From Sinorhizobium arboris LMG 14919 (GTDB taxonomy: Bacteria > Pseudomonadota > Alphaproteobacteria > Rhizobiales > Rhizobiaceae), in contig NZ_KE386497.1 of the NCBI RefSeq assembly GCF_000427465.1, forward strand, positions 504,804 through 568,803: a stretch of DNA of 64,000 bases. The letters run 5' to 3'. A program made the translations under genes and the position numbers. This document shows, in pieces, positions 59,924 through 64,000 of this stretch; positions within the stretch are counted from its first letter, which is position 1; each line of letters begins with the position of its first letter. The notes under the pieces are model-generated. The model was not told where the DNA came from. It did no database searches and saw only the letters and a program-made list of their open reading frames with translations.

Positions 59924-59986
59924 GGCGCTATCCAGGCCGGCCTCCGCCAGCTATGTGGGAGCGCTGCGGCCGGCCTGGATAGCGCC
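59924..59986. repeat. Perfect 19-bp inverted repeat
   Basis: GGCGCTATCCAGGCCGGCC (59924-59942) and its exact reverse complement (59968-59986) around a 25-base loop. Confidence 0.9.
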
Positions 59987-60144
59987 TCCGTCAGTCCTGT
60001 TGCATCGACGCCAGCAGGACACTGAGAGTCGGTGCAGACTGTCAAGATAAGGCAATCAGTTCCTCGCGTGCGCGCTCGCTTCTATCCTTGGCATAGCGGG
60101 AGAGATCACGGCCGACGCGGCTGGCGGGCGCAGTCCAATGGACG

Positions 60145-60251
60145 TTATGCCGATATCGGCATAAGTCGCATTATGCCGGGTTCCGGATTATGCCGCGCCA
60201 CGGTTTAGGGGCGAGAGAGAAGCATGATTTCAGTAAAGGAGCTCGGCATAA
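60145..60251. repeat. Cluster of five TTATGCCG sites
   Basis: The perfect palindrome TTATGCCGATATCGGCATAA (60145-60164), then TTATGCCG at 60171 and 60188 and the reverse form CGGCATAA at 60244. Looks like a multi-site binding region for a recombinase or repressor; the owner is not in the window. Confidence 0.75.
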
Positions 60252-60328
60252 AACGCTTGCGGTCTGTCCCGGACGTCGATTCAGTCAGAGCTAAAATTCG
60301 TAGAGGGGTGGGAGGCAGACGCGTGTGT

Positions 60329-60700
60329 TCAACCGATTGCGAATGTGATTATTTCGGGAGAATCGTGGCATAAGTCTACTTCATCAAAGTCGCCGAATTG
60401 CTGTTCGATCTGCGGGCCCGATTCTTCCAGCATGTTCCGCAAGGTGTCGATGTCGAGAAACCATAAGGTGCTCTGACTCACCTGCGGCACGCTTTGGTGC
60501 TCTGCGTTTCGAAAGCAAAACAGCCGCCGCATGCAAGGGCGCGTCGAACAACTACGAGAAAATCCCGCAGTTCTTCATCGTTTACAATGGTTTGGAATGC
60601 ATGCCCAGTCATGACGATGAGATCAAAGTCGGCTGTGAATCTGGCCGACTGAAGGCTCCCCAGGACCCAGTCAATGTCCGTACGCCTTCGTGCGCGGTTT
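60329..60700 (-). pseudogene. Class I SAM-dependent methyltransferase remnant
   Basis: One frame reads FDLIVMTGHAFQTIVNDEEL and FLVVVRRALACGGCFAFET; after a shift near 60505 the next reads SQSTLWFLDIDTLRNMLEES and DSPEIITFAIG, stop. Together these are the C-terminal half of a small methyltransferase. The N-terminal SAM-binding part is replaced by insertion-sequence DNA. Confidence 0.7.
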
Positions 60701-60704
60701 GGCA

Positions 60705-60955
60705 TGGTGTTTGACGTTGCTTTCGCAAGCTCTCGCCGGACAGTTCGATGCGGTAGGCGTTGTGGACAAGGCGGTCGAGGATGGCATCGGCGATCGTTGG
60801 ATTGCCGATCATGTCATACCAGTGATCGACGGGCACCTGGCTGGTGACGATGGTGGATCGTTTCTCGTAGCGGTCCTCGATGATCTCCAGGAGATCGCGC
60901 CGCTGCTCGTCGTTGAGCTTCTCGGGACCCCAGTCGTCCAGTAATGTTGTGCTGC
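60705..60955 (-). mobile_element. IS21-family istB remnant
   Basis: The minus-strand frame LLDDWGPEKLNDEQRRDLLE, IIEDRYEKRSTIVTSQVPVD and LVHNAYRIELSGESLRKQR is the C-terminal third of an IstB helper ATPase. The 5' part and istA are missing. Confidence 0.85.
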
Positions 60956-61124
60956 ACATTACTCGATTAACGTGCACTGCGCAGAGATGTGGAGCTGATA
61001 CCGCAAGAGCCCGCAGACGCGCGACTTCCCACGATACGGCTCCACATAACTGAGCGTCTACAAGCGGCGCAGCCAGCCTAACATCCCGCCATCATAAACG
61101 ATGATCGCCTGATCTTTTGCCGAT

Positions 61125-61222
61125 GACCACCGCTTTCCCGCCGAGATCATTGCGCACGCAGTATGGCTCTACTTTCGCTTTCCGCTCAGCCTGCGCATGG
61201 TTGAGGAATGGCTCGCGCTCCG
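61125..61222 (+). mobile_element. IS6-family transposase N-terminal remnant
   Basis: The plus-strand frame HRFPAEIIAHAVWLYFRFPL then SLRMVEEWLA is the start of an IS6-family transposase; the DDE part is absent. The surrounding 60956-61300 holds no other gene. Confidence 0.7.
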
Positions 61223-61300
61223 TACGTGCGGGCGGGCCACCGATCTCCGCCTCGGAACATGACGTCTAGTGCTGATCTGCTTAACGGTAGCCACTGAGAC

Positions 61301-64000
61301 TCAACGCCCCGCGTCAGATCGCTCTCTGCTTCTGAAGGAAGCCATTAGCTCGGCTCGGGCCTGATCGGAGGCTTGGCTGATGGGCAGCGCGACTCCTGTA
61401 ACAGCCCCATGACCGAGTCGGTGTTGGAGTGCCTGCCGATCGATGACGAGGTTGTCGAGGTGCAGCCTGGCTGGCTGCGGCCTTTGCCCCAGTCGTCCGA
61501 CCAGCGCCCTCGTGCCGTCAAGCACAAAGACGCCGCAATCATAGTCGTTCTGCTGCTGGGTTATGCGGACCGGCTCCTGGCGGGCTCCCAGCCGTTGTGC
61601 GAGCTGTGCCGCGGGCTGGTCGTTGAGCCGCCCGGCGGAGTCGTAATGATAGGCAACCGGCCTTTCCCGCTCGCTTCGATCAACCAGCAGCAGCGACCAA
61701 TGGGTGCCGCGGCGTTGAGGATCGGTAGCGCTGGCATCGTTGACAGGCAGGAACAGGAAGTCGGCTGTATCATTGCCATTGCGATCATAGACGATGCGCT
61801 GGAAAGCCCTGAGGGCGGCATTATCGGAGCCCAGGCGCAGATGGTAATGGGCTATCAGCGGGTCGACGAGCCGCGTTCGGGCGGCAAGATCTGGATTGTC
61901 CCTCTGCAGCTCCTGCGCCAGCAGCTCGTAGTCTCTCTGGATGTGCCGATCCCCCAGCCATTCCGTGGCGTCGAGCGCCAGCCTGCTGCGGCCGTGAGAC
62001 GAGGCTTGCGGATCGAGCGCCTTAACCTGAGCGTCGGAGGCTGTACCTAGAGGCGGGGCATAATGGGCATCATCACGTAGCTCGGCCGGTGTGGACGGCA
62101 AATCGACCAGGGAATCAAGACCGCGGTAGATATCAGACGAGCGAGCTGACGCGGACCGCCGAGCTGGCCCCATGTCCTGACCCGACTGCGGCGACGGCCC
62201 TGACCAGGGGCGGTCCCAACCGGCAGGTCTTTGCCTTCCGGCTTGGTCCACCTCCTGCCAAAGTTGCGACTGATTGTAACTTTCCTGCGAGGCGGCGGGC
62301 CTTACCCCCCAATCGGCCTGCTCCCGCGAGCCAAACTGTGGCCCGAGGTCCGGGAGCCTGCCATGCGCAGCGCTCAACGCCGCGGAACCTTCGCCAGGCA
62401 CGCTCGATGACGGCGATGGCCCGGCAATCGATCTCGACCTGGCAGCGTCCGACCGCGGCGCGGAGCCGGCATCGTCCTGCAAGTCGACGATGTCATCAAG
62501 ACCGGCATAGATCTGCGATGATCTACGTGACGAGCCGGGCTGGGCAATTGCCGAGCCGGCAACTGCGGTCCAATGGCCCGAGCCGCCAATGTCAGCATCC
62601 TCAGCCAGTTGCCCGGGCGGGAGCGCATTCAGATCAAAATCCGGACGCCGATAAGGTGTGGGCGACAGCGGCGCAAGGGCGGCGAAGGTCGAGGACGAGC
62701 CGGCACTTTGAGCAGGCGAGGATGGGGCCGGCACGGGGGCCAACTGTGGCGGGAGCAATGTCGTCTGATGGAACTGCGGCACATTGGTAGTCGTTGGCGG
62801 ACCAGGCTGTGCGGCCTCTTTTTCATGGAAGGCTCGCAGCGCGTCCCAAGCCGAGGCCGCTTGCCCATGGGCTGCCAAGCCCAGCGCATTGTTGGCTGCG
62901 ACCATTTGCCGATATCTCTGCAGAAAGTTCCAAGCTGTGCCGAAACCGGGGCCTGCGTTCTTCTCGTACTCTTCAACTGCCCGGCTCAGCACCGCGGGTT
63001 CAATCTGGGCAATGCCCTTGCCGAAGTTCTGACTAAGCCAGCTGTTGAAACGACCCAAAGTACTCCGATAGTTATTTAGCGTGCTTTTTCCGTACCCGCT
63101 TGCAGCTGCCTTACATGCATCTTCGATCACCTGGTTCTCTTCGCGGACCGAGCGCGATCTGGCTGTTGTGACAGTCTGTCCGGCATAGGCTTGCCGGAGC
63201 CTTCGCAACGCCACGTTGGTGTCGCCCAGTAGTACGGCATCGTTGCCCGCAAAGTCCTTCGCCAGACCGTCCAGCTGCTCGTCCTCAATCCGACCGTCGA
63301 TTTGGCTCTGGTGGTTCTCGTCAAGCCATTTGCTGAACTTGCGCAGCGCCGTTATATCGCCAGCAATCGAGCTTTCACTCACCTTGGCTGTTTTAGCCGC
63401 CTCGGCACGGTAGGCGGCAAAAAGCGCCTCGTCCGGGTGCTCGCGGCCGCGCTTTCGGCTGCGCGTTTGCTGAACGACGGAAGCCTGGTGCGGTGCCTCG
63501 GCCGGCATCGTATGGCGCGCGCCGGTCAAATCGCCTCCCATGGTTCTTTCTTTGAGGCCGGCAGCCTGGGCAAAGAGTTCCTCATCATCCTTGGTGCCAG
63601 GTCGAACATTCGAAGCAGCCGTCACAGGCTGTACGACAGCAGCTTCCCGGAGCCTCTTCAGCGCCGGATTGATACGCGCGCTCTCGCGCTCCGCGAAGTC
63701 CTTCGCCAGCGCGTCCAACCCCGGGTCCTCAATCCGGCCGGCGATCTGCGTCCGGTGGTTCTCGTCAAGCCATTTGCTGAACTTGCGCAGCGCCGCTAGA
63801 TCGCTCCTCACGGTTGGTTCTTTGACCACGGCTTTTGCCCGGTATTGGGCGAAGAGTTCCTCATCGTCCTTCGTGCCGGGCGGAACAGTCGAAGCCGTCA
63901 CAGGCTGTCCGGCAAAATGCTGCCGGAGCCTTCCCAACGCCACTTTGGTGTCGCTCAGTAGTACGGCATTGTTGCCCGCAAAGTCCTTCGCCAGGCCGTC
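61301..64000 (-). CDS. NopD/Bel2-5-like type III effector with C48 (ULP) protease domain (5' end outside window)
   Basis: At least 899 residues, still open at the window edge. Positions count from the GTG codon at 63943, which is probably internal. Two long repeats (RKFSKWLDENHRTQIAGRIE near 53 and RKFSKWLDENHQSQIDGRIE near 201) and a further copy start beyond the edge. A basic nuclear-localisation-like RSRKRGR is at 161. A DLNxxP-type EAR motif (FDLNALPPG) is near 437. A short internal duplication (IYAGLDDIVDL near 478, IYRGLDSLVDL near 605) follows. The ULP1-like protease ends the protein with His in GTHWSLLLVD (748), Asp in YHYDS (768) and Cys in QNDYDCGVFV (803). The family removes SUMO in the plant nucleus. 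Confidence 0.88.
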   Translation of the reverse strand, partial: DGLAKDFAGNNAVLLSDTKVALGRLRQHFAGQPVTASTVPPGTKDDEELFAQYRAKAVVKEPTVRSDLAALRKFSKWLDENHRTQIAGRIEDPGLDALAKDFAERESARINPALKRLREAAVVQPVTAASNVRPGTKDDEELFAQAAGLKERTMGGDLTGARHTMPAEAPHQASVVQQTRSRKRGREHPDEALFAAYRAEAAKTAKVSESSIAGDITALRKFSKWLDENHQSQIDGRIEDEQLDGLAKDFAGNDAVLLGDTNVALRRLRQAYAGQTVTTARSRSVREENQVIEDACKAAASGYGKSTLNNYRSTLGRFNSWLSQNFGKGIAQIEPAVLSRAVEEYEKNAGPGFGTAWNFLQRYRQMVAANNALGLAAHGQAASAWDALRAFHEKEAAQPGPPTTTNVPQFHQTTLLPPQLAPVPAPSSPAQSAGSSSTFAALAPLSPTPYRRPDFDLNALPPGQLAEDADIGGSGHWTAVAGSAIAQPGSSRRSSQIYAGLDDIVDLQDDAGSAPRSDAARSRSIAGPSPSSSVPGEGSAALSAAHGRLPDLGPQFGSREQADWGVRPAASQESYNQSQLWQEVDQAGRQRPAGWDRPWSGPSPQSGQDMGPARRSASARSSDIYRGLDSLVDLPSTPAELRDDAHYAPPLGTASDAQVKALDPQASSHGRSRLALDATEWLGDRHIQRDYELLAQELQRDNPDLAARTRLVDPLIAHYHLRLGSDNAALRAFQRIVYDRNGNDTADFLFLPVNDASATDPQRRGTHWSLLLVDRSERERPVAYHYDSAGRLNDQPAAQLAQRLGARQEPVRITQQQNDYDCGVFVLDGTRALVGRLGQRPQPARLHLDNLVIDRQALQHRLGHGAVTGVALPISQASDQARAELMASFRSRERSDAGR

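Larger units (their letters stand above)
59512..60328. other. Non-coding region rich in inverted repeats
   Basis: No well-supported gene. It holds a small hairpin TGCCTG, CTT, CAGGCA (59874-59888), the 19-bp inverted repeat at 59924-59986 and the TTATGCCG cluster at 60145-60251. A 42-codon frame from 59519 has a good SD only because the ardC inverted repeat mirrors it. Confidence 0.55.

Noticed and set aside
59874..59986. Integron attC site
   Set aside because: The inverted repeats lack the R' and R'' core sequences (RYYYAAC and GTTRRRY) in correct positions and no integrase or cassette is present.
63300..63799. Plus-strand open frames opposite the effector repeats
   Set aside because: They simply mirror the repeated effector sequence and have no ribosome site.

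Overview
The window looks like part of a large self-transmissible symbiotic plasmid (or a megaplasmid segment) of a nodulating rhizobium, probably close to Sinorhizobium/Ensifer. Four things point there. The conjugation genes are of the Ti/pNGR234a type: trb, traAFBH, traCDG, an RSF1010/Ti-like oriT, and the quorum-sensing pair traR/traM. Rhizobium-typical small families are present (DUF982, DUF736, WGR, RHH_4). At the right edge there is a ULP/C48-protease type III effector of the NopD/Bel2-5 kind. No rRNA, tRNA or CRISPR array is visible.

Layout. (1) 1-7.7 kb: the end of the trb mating-pair operon, trbE-J-K-L-F-G-H-I. (2) 7.8-35.8 kb: about 28 kb of catabolic cargo lying between trbI and traR, which are neighbours on pNGR234a-type plasmids. 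It holds an sMMO-related binuclear-iron monooxygenase operon of the mim (acetone/propane/phenol) type: hydroxylase large subunit, small membrane protein, reductase, hydroxylase small subunit, coupling protein, amidohydrolase, MIP18-like protein, GroEL and KatG. It also holds an alcohol dehydrogenase, two sigma-54 activators, an opposing cassette of unknown genes including a WD40 protein, an acetoacetate decarboxylase-patatin pair, a D-lactate dehydrogenase, a glyoxalase-like protein, and a GMC oxidoreductase with its small subunit. Three almost identical sigma-54 promoters precede adh, the monooxygenase operon and adc. (3) 35.9-37.0 kb: traR and traM. (4) 37.1-41.7 kb: small accessory genes and an adenylate cyclase-TPR protein. 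(5) 42.2-50.6 kb: traH (broken), traB, traF, traA, oriT, traC, traD, traG. (6) 50.7-60.3 kb: a probable leading region. Most of its genes lie on the minus strand, including a toxin-antitoxin remnant, DUF736 and ardC, with a mer operon (merR, T, P, F and a merB-merA fusion) set between an ardC remnant and an intact ardC. (7) 60.3-61.3 kb: insertion-sequence and methyltransferase debris. (8) 61.3-64 kb: the effector, open at the window end.

How the parts may work together. The cargo reads as a near-complete route from acetoacetate to pyruvate: acetoacetate to acetone (Adc), acetone to acetol (Mim), acetol to methylglyoxal (Adh or the GMC enzyme), the glyoxalase step, then D-lactate to pyruvate (Dld). 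It appears to be driven by sigma-54. This pathway is inferred from gene families and known mim biochemistry, not shown by the sequence.

The conjugation part is complete except for traH, which carries a frame-shifting deletion. The oriT sequence predicts that the plus strand is transferred starting near 47941 and running rightwards. The minus-strand genes with large hairpins just upstream (51.9-59.5 kb, most strikingly a 163-bp inverted repeat next to ardC) would then use the incoming single strand as template. Single-strand promoters for early anti-restriction expression are therefore a testable idea.
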